Assembly (NCBI GenBank): GCA_965215055.1
Contig: OZ244046.1
Location: 868,001 to 932,000, forward strand
DNA: 64,000 nt
Reading direction: 5' to 3'
Source of the DNA: G965215055 sp965215055
GTDB taxonomy: Bacteria > Pseudomonadota > Gammaproteobacteria > UBA4575
Made by a program: the position numbers and the translations under genes. Shown here piece after piece: positions 1 to 7,589 of this stretch. Position 1 is the first letter of the stretch. Each line of letters begins with the position of its first letter. Below the pieces are notes generated by a model that was given only the letters and a program-made list of their open reading frames with translations, had not been told where the DNA came from and ran no database searches.

Positions 1-589
1 GTTTCCACAAGATCTGGCCATCTTCATTGACTGCTGCAACTTCTGCACTGCGTTGCGTCAGGAATATGTTGGTAACGGCATTAGGCTGACGTTCGAGACG
101 AACGCGGAACTTTTCGCCCGTAACTTCGAAGCTTTCCTGTTGGGTCTCAGTACCTGCAGAACGATCCAGATTTTGTTTCCACTGTGTCTCAATGTAACCA
201 AGCACAGGCTCATCGGCAGCGAGGTCAAACCCCTCTTGCTGCCAGAATTTGCGTAATAGCGGCCAAAGTGTAACCGGGTCGGTATCAACTTCCAGCCAGC
301 GCGTCGGCCCTTCGCGCCGTACGCGAACATCGGTAAATTCAGGTAAAACGGGAGCTCCAAGTGCAAGGCTTTGTGTTTCCAGCGCGCTGACTCTATCACT
401 GGCGGTTTTCGGAATCTCCAGACTGTTTTCCCACTCCGGTGTTACTAAATCTGGAGGAGCTTCCAGTGGATTGGTGCTGTTGCTATCCATATATTCACTG
501 CCCGATTTTAAGAACGCGCATCCATTCACCATCGTCAGCAATGCACTGACTGCAAGAGTAAATCGCAAAACTGACAATCGATTATTCAT
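1..589 (-). CDS. bamC: BamC outer-membrane assembly lipoprotein, C-terminus off the window edge
   Basis: This is the reading frame immediately downstream of dapA. It opens with ATG at 589, 20 bases after the dapA stop, and is still open at base 1, so about 196 codons are visible. The N-terminus is a lipoprotein signal ending at Cys24 (MVNGC). The mature start contains the BamC signature LEAPPDLVTPEW at about residues 42-53, the extended region that in E. coli BamC contacts BamD. The visible part of the following domain contains FWQQEGF and LGYIETQW, typical of the helix-grip domains. The known role is as an accessory lipoprotein of the BAM complex that inserts outer-membrane beta-barrels. The dapA-bamC order is also that of E. 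coli and many proteobacteria, which supports the call. Confidence 0.9.
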   Translation of the reverse strand, partial: MNNRLSVLRFTLAVSALLTMVNGCAFLKSGSEYMDSNSTNPLEAPPDLVTPEWENSLEIPKTASDRVSALETQSLALGAPVLPEFTDVRVRREGPTRWLEVDTDPVTLWPLLRKFWQQEGFDLAADEPVLGYIETQWKQNLDRSAGTETQQESFEVTGEKFRVRLERQPNAVTNIFLTQRSAEVAAVNEDGQILWK

Positions 590-609
590 TTCTGTTGTAG
601 TGATCATAG

Positions 610-1485
610 TCAGATAGAACCTGCAATCTGCAACGCATCACGTAGTGTAGCGTGGTAAGTATCTGACAAAGGTGTCATCGGCAAACGTATGCCCTTTGGG
701 AACAATCCCATTTCATGCAAACACCACTTGACTGGAATCGGGTTGGATTCCAAAAATAAATCCTTGTTCAACCGTTCCAGTTTGGCGTTAATTTGCCGTG
801 CCTTGGCCCGGTTTTTTACCAGGCACGCAGTGCATAACTCATGGAACAGCCTGGGTGCAACGTTACCAGTAACTGTAATCACACCGTGTCCCCCTGCCAA
901 AAGAAACTCCACTGCCGTGGCATCATCACCACTGATCAATAAAAACCCTTCCCTGCTTTCCGCACACAGTCTTTTGCAACGATCAATGTCGCCCGTAGCT
1001 TCCTTGATGCCAATAATGTTTGCCACATGTGAAAGTCGAATCACTGTTTCGGGCAACATGTCACAAGCCGTTCGTCCCGGAACATTATAAAGAATTTGTG
1101 GAATGGCAACTGCCTTAGCGATGGCCTCGTGGTGCAGCACCAAACCTTCCTGAGTCGGTTTGTTGTAGTAGGGCGTTACCAACAGGCACGCATCGGCACC
1201 AGCATCCCGGGCACATTTGGTAAGCTCAATGGCTTCACGCGTAGAGTTCGCACCCGTACCGGCAATTACGGGTATACGCCTTTCCACACATTCAACGACA
1301 AAACGAATTACCTCACAATGCTCGGTATGAGTAAGTGTTGCCGACTCCCCCGTTGTCCCGGCGGGGACTAAGGCATCAGTGCCATTGCTGATGTGAAATT
1401 CTATGTAACGAGCCAGGCAGTCGTAATCGATCTCACCATTTGCATGCATGGGGGTTGCGATAGCGACCATGCTACCTTTGAACAC
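610..1485 (-). CDS. dapA: 4-hydroxy-tetrahydrodipicolinate synthase
   Basis: Condenses pyruvate with aspartate semialdehyde, the first committed step of the lysine and diaminopimelate branch, and so feeds the Mur ligases encoded later in the window. I place the start at GTG 1485 rather than at an in-frame TTG at 1536: it gives 291 residues (E. coli 292), begins VFKGSMVAIATPM as the family does, and has an AGGG ribosome site just upstream. Key residues sit at family positions: GTTGES at 43-48, Tyr133 in YNVPGRT and the Schiff-base Lys161 in GIKEATG. It lies 97 bases downstream of the PerM-type permease gene and 20 bases upstream of bamC, probably one transcript with bamC. Confidence 0.96.
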   Translation of the reverse strand: MFKGSMVAIATPMHANGEIDYDCLARYIEFHISNGTDALVPAGTTGESATLTHTEHCEVIRFVVECVERRIPVIAGTGANSTREAIELTKCARDAGADACLLVTPYYNKPTQEGLVLHHEAIAKAVAIPQILYNVPGRTACDMLPETVIRLSHVANIIGIKEATGDIDRCKRLCAESREGFLLISGDDATAVEFLLAGGHGVITVTGNVAPRLFHELCTACLVKNRAKARQINAKLERLNKDLFLESNPIPVKWCLHEMGLFPKGIRLPMTPLSDTYHATLRDALQIAGSI

Positions 1486-1582
1486 AGTACACCCTGAATA
1501 GTTCGTTGAACATGAAAGCGCGTGGCACCAAGGCAAAATTATAGCATTATCAGGATAGTAAGAATTACTTTACGGGCGGTAC

Positions 1583-2659
1583 TTATTGCATCTGCATCTT
1601 TTCATCTTGATTCGGCCAAGCCTTGATGACTGCATTCACGAGCGTGGCAAGCGGAATGGCAAAAAACACTCCCCAAAACCCCCAGATGCCACCAAATATC
1701 AGAACCGCGGCAATGATAGCAACGGGATGCAGATTGACCACTTCGGAAAACAACAGCGGCACCAGCAGATTGCCATCCAGAAACTGAATAACCGCGTACG
1801 CGACTAACACGTATGCAAACTGCGGCCCGATGCCCCATTGGAAATACGCCACAAAGGCAATCGGCAAAGTAACCACTACGGCACCGACATATGGAATGAT
1901 AACCGAGATACCTACCAGAAACGAAAGCAGCATTGCATAGTCAAGGTCAAAAAATAGAAATGTTATATACGTAACAAACCAGATGATAAAAATTTCCAGA
2001 AATTTGCCGCGAATATAGTTTGCAATTTTTTGATTGACTTCAAACCACACCTGGTTAGTCAGTTCGCGGTTGGAAGGGAAAAACCCTTTTGCCCATTCAA
2101 GTATCTTGTATTTGTCCTTAAGGAAAAAAAATACCAGCAAAGGCATCAGAATCAAATAAACCATGATCGTAATCAGACCCACGACGGATTCCAGTGGCTG
2201 ACTGATAAAACGATGGCCTATCAAAATTAATTGTGAGCGAATGGACCCTATAAACTCCTTGATTTGCTCTTCCGTAAATATCTGCGCAAGACTCGGGTAT
2301 TTTTCGGGTAATTGCATCAAAAGATTTTGTCCTTGCGTAATCATCGCCGGCAGTTCACGAAAGAACTGTGTAAACTGGTGCGACAACTTTGGTACCAGCG
2401 AGAAAAGAACCAGTAGTAACAATGCCATAAAGGCAAAAAACACCAGCATCATGGCCAAAAGCCTTGGCATCCTGGTGCGATGCAACATTTCCACCGCACC
2501 ATCCAGAACATAGGCAATTACGATACTGGCCAGGAGAGGGGCGAGTATGTCCCCGGCAAAGAGAATGACTGCAAACCCGATAAGCAAAGATAACGCAAGA
2601 ATGACGACCTGCGGGTCTGAGAAATGGCGTTGATACCAGTTTTTAAGGTATGCAATCAT
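1583..2659 (-). CDS. AI-2E/PerM family membrane permease
   Basis: A polytopic inner-membrane protein of 358 residues. The ATG at 2659 is preferred over the TTG one codon upstream. It has the family layout: two or three hydrophobic helices in residues 17-90, a soluble segment with short helices at about 90-150 (LPEKYPSLAQIFTEEQ), then at least five further membrane spans including the conserved IPYVGAVVVTLP and the C-terminal IFGGIWGFWGVFFAIPLATL. Members include E. coli PerM and TqsA (proposed AI-2 exporter) and Na+/H+ antiporters of some bacilli, so the substrate cannot be assigned from sequence. In many betaproteobacteria the perM gene neighbours purM and hda; neither is present here. Confidence 0.85.
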   Translation of the reverse strand: MIAYLKNWYQRHFSDPQVVILALSLLIGFAVILFAGDILAPLLASIVIAYVLDGAVEMLHRTRMPRLLAMMLVFFAFMALLLLVLFSLVPKLSHQFTQFFRELPAMITQGQNLLMQLPEKYPSLAQIFTEEQIKEFIGSIRSQLILIGHRFISQPLESVVGLITIMVYLILMPLLVFFFLKDKYKILEWAKGFFPSNRELTNQVWFEVNQKIANYIRGKFLEIFIIWFVTYITFLFFDLDYAMLLSFLVGISVIIPYVGAVVVTLPIAFVAYFQWGIGPQFAYVLVAYAVIQFLDGNLLVPLLFSEVVNLHPVAIIAAVLIFGGIWGFWGVFFAIPLATLVNAVIKAWPNQDEKMQMQ

Positions 2660-2866
2660 CAAATATACACAAATGCCAAGCCAGTTATATAGTTTACGAG
2701 CGAGTATGTAGATTACAGCTTTGTCGGTCTGTTTTCAGTAAAATGTATTTTCCAATTTTTGCATTTGCACTATAACGACGACTGCCGGACAAATTTTGAC
2801 CAAGTAATTATACTGTATAACTTCCGCGCAACTCCGCGTTCTTGAAATACGAAGGGAACCATTACA

Positions 2867-3952
2867 ATGAATATTGAAAATGAGATTGAGAAAATCAAAT
2901 CCATTGATACAGCGAATATCAACGAGGCCACAGGCAAGACGACAATTGTTTTGCCTGTGCTGCGGGCACTGGGCTGGGACACTACAGACCCTGATGAAGT
3001 CCGACTGGAGCACCGCGTGGCAACGCACTTGAAGGGATTTGCAGATATTGCCCTGTTTTCCGGAGGAAAGCCCCGTGTTCTGCTTGAAACCAAGGCACCC
3101 AATAAAAAATTGGCTACAACCAGGCACCAGGTCCAAGTGCTGGATTATTGTAAAATGCTCAGGGTTTCCCTGGGAGTGCTGACCAACGGCGTTACATGGC
3201 ATTTTTTCTATCTTGACCGGAACTCAGATGACGAAACACCTTTGGCCGAAACTATTGACCTTGTTCAGGATGATGTGCGTGACTGTGCACGGAAGCTGCG
3301 GCAATTGTTGAGCCGGGACAAGGTTTCTGACAGTGGTGCCCAGACACACGCAAAGGAAGCCTGGATGCACCGTATTCTAGCTACTCAGTGGAAGGATTTA
3401 CTTTCGTCCTGCGATCAGACGCTGGTCAACGAACTGCGAAAAAGCGTTGCCCAGTCAACCGGGGTCAACATCCCTATTGAGGTAGCCAAGCAATTTCTTA
3501 AAGAACAAGCAGTATTCCAGTCATCGCCTACTATACCTGCGAGGCCACTTGAAAGGACGTCTGAACATACCGAAAGTGTGCCGCGTAGGGTAGAGGAACA
3601 TGATCAGACAAGGCAGCCACGTCATCCAGTTCCAACTCATGTCCAGGTACAAGGCCAGCGATTTGAGGTAAAAACTTGGAGAGAAGGCGTGATGAGATTT
3701 CTTTCCGAGGCATACAACAGCGCCCCTGACGCGTTTCACTCCATGGATGAGTCTACTCAGAAAAAATTACGGATTGTCCCGGCTTCAAGGATGTCCGAAT
3801 TGCACAAGCCAAAACAGATAGTGGAAAGTGGCTTGTGGACAGAAATCTATGGCAGCAGTGCTTCACTAAAAGCAAGATGCCGTAAAGTTCGGCATATACT
3901 CGGCTGGCCTGAAGATTCTCTGGTATTCCTCGATGGGAACCAGCCTTTGTAG
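2867..3952 (+). CDS. Orphan PD-(D/E)XK nuclease with HsdR N-terminal-like domain
   Basis: A 361-residue protein not tied to any pathway nearby. Residues 1-150 resemble the N-terminal endonuclease domain of type I restriction HsdR: a helix carrying Glu20, a beta-hairpin with Asp60, then Glu74-Thr-Lys76 as D-x13-E-x-K, followed by a helix with HQVQVLDYCKM, matching the Gln-containing helix of that fold. Residues 155-240 are helical and polar. The C-terminal part (about 255-361, RFEVKTWREGVMRFLSEAY onward) looks like a separate small alpha/beta domain I cannot name. No helicase, methyltransferase or specificity gene is adjacent. AAGGGA lies nine bases before the ATG. It faces the permease and converges with the LysR gene, so it is a single-gene unit. 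It could be a solitary defence nuclease or a domesticated remnant; function unknown. Confidence 0.75.
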   Translation: MNIENEIEKIKSIDTANINEATGKTTIVLPVLRALGWDTTDPDEVRLEHRVATHLKGFADIALFSGGKPRVLLETKAPNKKLATTRHQVQVLDYCKMLRVSLGVLTNGVTWHFFYLDRNSDDETPLAETIDLVQDDVRDCARKLRQLLSRDKVSDSGAQTHAKEAWMHRILATQWKDLLSSCDQTLVNELRKSVAQSTGVNIPIEVAKQFLKEQAVFQSSPTIPARPLERTSEHTESVPRRVEEHDQTRQPRHPVPTHVQVQGQRFEVKTWREGVMRFLSEAYNSAPDAFHSMDESTQKKLRIVPASRMSELHKPKQIVESGLWTEIYGSSASLKARCRKVRHILGWPEDSLVFLDGNQPL

Positions 3953-4028
3953 TGACAGGCCGACCACGACTGTCCCGCAAGCCAGCCTACTTTACCAACC
4001 CTATACAAAAATTTTTACGCCAATCAAG

Positions 4029-4946
4029 CTACGATGATAGTGCCGCCTGTTTTTCCGGACGGCAATAATTGCGCGCGTAATCCAGTAATTCTTCCATTGC
4101 ATGTAAATGGAACTTTTGTCTTTGACGAACAAAAGAAAATTCCCGCTCAAGCGGGGGTTCAAGATCGACTTTGCCGAGTGTGCCCAGTTTCAGTTCTTTT
4201 TCAATGGTAGCACTTGAAACAATTGAAACCCCCATACCCACTTCGACTGCACCCTTGATGGACTCGGGGCTGCCAAGTTCCAGACAAATATTCAAGTTGT
4301 TTTTGTCCAGTCCCATTTTTGTCATGTACTTCAAAATTACATCGCGGGTGCCTGAACCCTCTTCTCGACAGATAAACGGATAACGCATCAATTCATCCAT
4401 TGATATTAATTTTCGATGAGTTAGCTCATGTTCTACAGGAACAATTACTACTAAATGATCAACACGGCATACTTCGACCAATAAATTCTTGTTGGTTACC
4501 GGGCCTTCAACAATACCCAGATCTATCATGCTGTTTTCAACCATGGACACAATGCCTTCCGTGTTGGATACCTTTAACTGCAACTGAATATCCGGATACT
4601 TTTGAGTAAATCCGCTAAATAGACTTGGCAACATATATTCGGCTATGGTAGTGCTCGCACCTAGTGTCAACGCGCCACTTGCGTCACCCGTGAGCTTCTT
4701 AACGGAGTTTTCCATTTCGGCATAGCGCTCAAATATTTCCTCGGCATATTCGTAGCACTTTCGCCCTGCTTCAGTCAGAGCAACGCGATTATGAGTACGA
4801 TCAAATAAGCGGGTATTAAAGTGCTCTTCCAGTTGCCGCACTTGAAACGTAACGGCTGGTTGTGTCATGTGCAGCGTTTCCGCAGCCTTGGTAAAGCTGA
4901 GTAATTTTGCAACTGTGTAGAAAACCTGCAATCGTCGATCTGCCAT
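4029..4946 (-). CDS. LysR-type transcriptional regulator
   Basis: A 305-residue regulator. Residues 1-60 form the winged helix-turn-helix (SFTKAAETLHMTQPAVTFQVRQLE), and residues 90-295 form the periplasmic-binding-protein-like effector domain with TLGASTTIAEYMLP at its first strand, as in the CysB/CbbR/YeiE branch of the family. The effector and target genes cannot be read from sequence. It is divergent from proS across a 241-base spacer that contains a nested palindrome (5081-5100), a plausible site for autoregulation. LysR proteins usually control their divergent neighbour, but proS is an essential housekeeping gene, so its true target may lie elsewhere. Confidence 0.88.
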   Translation of the reverse strand: MADRRLQVFYTVAKLLSFTKAAETLHMTQPAVTFQVRQLEEHFNTRLFDRTHNRVALTEAGRKCYEYAEEIFERYAEMENSVKKLTGDASGALTLGASTTIAEYMLPSLFSGFTQKYPDIQLQLKVSNTEGIVSMVENSMIDLGIVEGPVTNKNLLVEVCRVDHLVVIVPVEHELTHRKLISMDELMRYPFICREEGSGTRDVILKYMTKMGLDKNNLNICLELGSPESIKGAVEVGMGVSIVSSATIEKELKLGTLGKVDLEPPLEREFSFVRQRQKFHLHAMEELLDYARNYCRPEKQAALSS

Positions 4947-5080
4947 TTCAGCCTCATCAGGCTTTATCCATAATTACTTTGAGGGAGTATACCACCTTGG
5001 CAACCTGCCCAGGTAAGGTCGCATCGACGTGCGAGTTCCGGTGATTGAATCAGGCCACAGTTTCTTTTACCATAGCGCAT

Positions 5081-5100
5081 TGATCACTCGTGACTGATCA
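5081..5100. promoter_or_regulatory. Nested palindrome between the LysR gene and proS, candidate operator
   Basis: Two TGATCA hexamers, each self-complementary, sit at 5081-5086 and 5095-5100. They enclose TCAC-TC-GTGA, itself an inverted repeat. The outer T...A spacing is compatible with the loose T-N11-A rule of LysR boxes. It lies 134 bases from the regulator's ATG and 87 bases before proS. No clear -10/-35 pair was found around it, so operator function is an inference. Confidence 0.35.
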
Positions 5101-5187
5101 CGGATAACACCTGTCTCATCTGCGACGCCTTTCGTAACTACAGTTGACACAGTTCTTCATGCAAGCTTCGAGAATAAGATAAAAGTC

Positions 5188-6909
5188 ATGCGGACAAGCC
5201 AGTTTCCACTGTTTACGCTTAGGGAATCTCCCGCAGATGCCGAGATAATCAGCCACCAACTGATGATACGAGCTGGCATGATTCGTCGCCTTGCTGCAGG
5301 TCTTTACACATGGCTGCCACTTGGTTTACGTGTTCTGCGTAAAGTGGAGGACATTATTCGTGAGGAGATGAATAAGGCCGGTGCGATTGAAATTCTCATG
5401 CCTTCGATACAACCAGCTGAACTTTGGCAGGAATCTGGGCGATGGGATGAGTTCGGGCCTGAACTGTTACGTATCCATGATCGCCACAGTAGGGATTTTT
5501 GCTATGGGCCCACGCATGAAGAGGTGATTACTGATCTAGTAAGACGAGAAATACGCAGCTATAAACAACTACCGGTTAATTATTACCAGATACAAACCAA
5601 GTTTCGTGATGAAATACGTCCCCGCTTTGGGGTGATGCGTGCACGCGAATTCAGCATGAAAGACGCCTATTCATTTCACTCAAGCAAAGAATGTTTGGAA
5701 ACAACCTATCAGGTGATGTATGAAACATATACCAATATATTTACTCGTTTGGGCTTGGAATTTCGTGCAGTAGAGGCCGATAGTGGCAATATTGGCGGAA
5801 GCACTTCACATGAATTTCATGTACTAGCGGAATCGGGAGAAGATGCCATCGCCTTTTCAACTCAAGGTCACTATGCTGCCAATGTAGAGCTTGTGCCAAC
5901 TTCTCCGGTACAACCACTTGCTGGAGATTCTGAGCAACCATCGGAAAAAATTGCCACACCGCATCAACATACCATTGAGCAGGTTTGTAGGTTTCTCAAC
6001 GTGCCCGCCAAACAAGTTGTAAAAACACTGATAGTCAAAGGCGAAGGTGATTACCTGACCGCGTTGGTTTTACGCGGTGACCACGAACTGAACGTAGCTA
6101 AAGCCCAAAAACTGGATGGAGTAGCAAGTCCGCTTGAATTTGCAAGTGATACGGAAATTGAAGAGTCATTAGGTTGCAAGGTTGGTTCGCTTGGCCCATT
6201 GCATTTGAATTGCCCGTTATTGATTGATCATGCCGCTTATGCGCTGACTAATTTTGTTTGTGGCGCAAATGAAGATGGTTATCACTACCAAGGAGTGAAC
6301 TGGGAAAGAGACCTTGCTGAGTTCAATCAAATCGAAAGCAGGGATATACGCAAAATTGCTGACGGTGACGCCAGCCCTGACGGCAAAGGCAAAATTACGA
6401 TCAAACGCGGCATTGAGGTTGGGCATATTTTTCAACTCGGAGACAAATACAGTAAAGCACTTAAAACAAGTGTGTTGGGGCAAAATGCCCGTGAACAAAT
6501 TGTAATAATGGGTTGCTATGGTATTGGTGTATCACGCATAGTAGCCGCTGCAATCGAGCAAAACTTCGATGAACAAGGTATTATCTGGCCGCAATCCATT
6601 GCACCATTTGCTATTTCACTGCTACCCATCAACTTGCATAAGTCGGAGCGCGTTATGGCAAGTTGTAATGAACTCTATATGGAGTTGATAAAAGCAGGTA
6701 TCGAGGTACTTTTCGATGATCGTGACCTGCGGGCTGGAATATTGTTTGCAGACCACGAGTTGATCGGCATGCCGCATCGCATCGTGGTAAGTGAGCGAGG
6801 GCTGGGAAAAGGGGAGATAGAATACAAGGGGAGAAAAAATGAACAGGTTCAGCATGTGCCCATAGAAAACATTATTAGCTTTTTGCAGGATAAAATTGCA
6901 GCCAATTAA
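5188..6909 (+). CDS. proS: Prolyl-tRNA synthetase, bacterial type with editing domain
   Basis: Charges tRNA-Pro. The 573 residues match the E. coli length. The protein begins MRTSQFPLFTLRESPADAEIIS exactly like the family, which fixes the ATG. The class II catalytic core includes motif 2 (FRDEIRPRFGVMRAREFSMKDAY, about residues 139-161) and motif 3 (GIGVSRIVAA, about 445). Between them, about 225-405, lies the YbaK-like insertion that deacylates mischarged Ala-tRNA-Pro, including VVKTLIVKGEGDYLTALVLRGDHELN. The anticodon-binding domain follows to the C-terminus. The gene stands alone between the LysR regulator and a small lipoprotein gene. Confidence 0.97.
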   Translation: MRTSQFPLFTLRESPADAEIISHQLMIRAGMIRRLAAGLYTWLPLGLRVLRKVEDIIREEMNKAGAIEILMPSIQPAELWQESGRWDEFGPELLRIHDRHSRDFCYGPTHEEVITDLVRREIRSYKQLPVNYYQIQTKFRDEIRPRFGVMRAREFSMKDAYSFHSSKECLETTYQVMYETYTNIFTRLGLEFRAVEADSGNIGGSTSHEFHVLAESGEDAIAFSTQGHYAANVELVPTSPVQPLAGDSEQPSEKIATPHQHTIEQVCRFLNVPAKQVVKTLIVKGEGDYLTALVLRGDHELNVAKAQKLDGVASPLEFASDTEIEESLGCKVGSLGPLHLNCPLLIDHAAYALTNFVCGANEDGYHYQGVNWERDLAEFNQIESRDIRKIADGDASPDGKGKITIKRGIEVGHIFQLGDKYSKALKTSVLGQNAREQIVIMGCYGIGVSRIVAAAIEQNFDEQGIIWPQSIAPFAISLLPINLHKSERVMASCNELYMELIKAGIEVLFDDRDLRAGILFADHELIGMPHRIVVSERGLGKGEIEYKGRKNEQVQHVPIENIISFLQDKIAAN

Positions 6910-7038
6910 TGTCCTTCTGAGCGCACCTTATATTATGAGCTTTGTGTATGCTATCCTGCACCTGATATTTTTGCTATTTTTAATAAGCACTACATTTTTA
7001 ACTATCAAAATTATGGTAGTATTCATTCAAGCCAAAGC

Positions 7039-7368
7039 ATGATTAAAAAATTACTCTATACAAGCTTCTTTACGGCGGTAGCTTTTTCACTGGCTGCTTG
7101 CGTAAGCATTCAATTGACACCTGAAGGGGAAAAGGCGCGCATGCTTAGCTCCGAGAAAGCTGCAAAATGCCAAAAGCTCGGCAAAACGACGGTACGTGTA
7201 AGACCTTCAATCCTTGCAGTTCCACGGCAACAAACTGTGATTACAAAGGAATTGCAGATATTGGCACGTAATAGTACTGCAAGTATGCACGGCGATACCG
7301 TTGCCCCAATTTCAGAAATTGATAACGGCCAACAAACTTTTGAGGTCTATCGCTGCGTGCCCCAGTAA
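7039..7368 (+). CDS. Small DUF4156-like lipoprotein
   Basis: A 109-residue protein with a lipoprotein signal ending at Cys21 (SLAAC), followed by a conserved-looking start (VSIQLTPEGEKARM). Two further Cys residues (AAKCQKLG at about 43 and RCVPQ at the end) could form a disulfide in the envelope. The arrangement resembles the DUF4156 family of proteobacterial lipoproteins, whose function is not established. It follows proS after 129 bases and precedes the substrate-binding protein after 221 bases, so it probably has its own promoter, although I could not identify one. Confidence 0.7.
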   Translation: MIKKLLYTSFFTAVAFSLAACVSIQLTPEGEKARMLSSEKAAKCQKLGKTTVRVRPSILAVPRQQTVITKELQILARNSTASMHGDTVAPISEIDNGQQTFEVYRCVPQ

Positions 7369-7464
7369 TTGTTTCAGTTGTTTAGTGTTTTACTATATGC
7401 TGATTTATTCCACCTGTTACTGAGATTTTTTCTTGCATTCCATATTCTTATAGCCTATATTGCC

Positions 7465-7482
7465 TTTCTTAATATTAAGAAA
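7465..7482. repeat. Perfect 18-bp palindrome upstream of the substrate-binding protein gene
   Basis: The sequence TTTCTTAATATTAAGAAA is completely self-complementary and lies 108 bases before the ATG of the next gene. It has no T-run on the plus strand after it, so it is not an ordinary terminator for the upstream lipoprotein gene. A dimeric regulator binding site is possible; this is inferred from symmetry only, and AT-rich palindromes also arise by chance. Confidence 0.45.
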
Positions 7483-7528
7483 AAATACTATCCAAGGTTT
7501 TTTTCTAGACAATACTTATAAAACTAGC

Positions 7529-7546
7529 CACAGTCCAAAAACTGTG
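7529..7546 (+). promoter_or_regulatory. Leader hairpin before the substrate-binding protein gene
   Basis: CACAGT (7529-7534) and ACTGTG (7541-7546) form a 6-bp stem with a CCAAAA loop. AGC and GCT just outside could extend it across a bulge. It sits in the probable 5' leader, about 40 bases before the unusually strong GAGGAGGAG ribosome site at 7574-7582. It may stabilise the message; there is no evidence of a known riboswitch. Confidence 0.35.
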
Positions 7547-7589
7547 TAGCTTTACTTCGTAATTACTTCAGGATGAGGAGGAGCAATAC

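Noticed and set aside
2770..2866. Promoter for the nuclease gene (TTGACC and TATAAC near 2799-2822)
   Set aside because: The hexamers are only about 14 bases apart, too close for a normal sigma70 promoter, so it was not listed.
2735..3202. 155-codon minus-strand frame over the nuclease N-terminus
   Set aside because: No family similarity, while the plus-strand frame encodes a clear nuclease motif.
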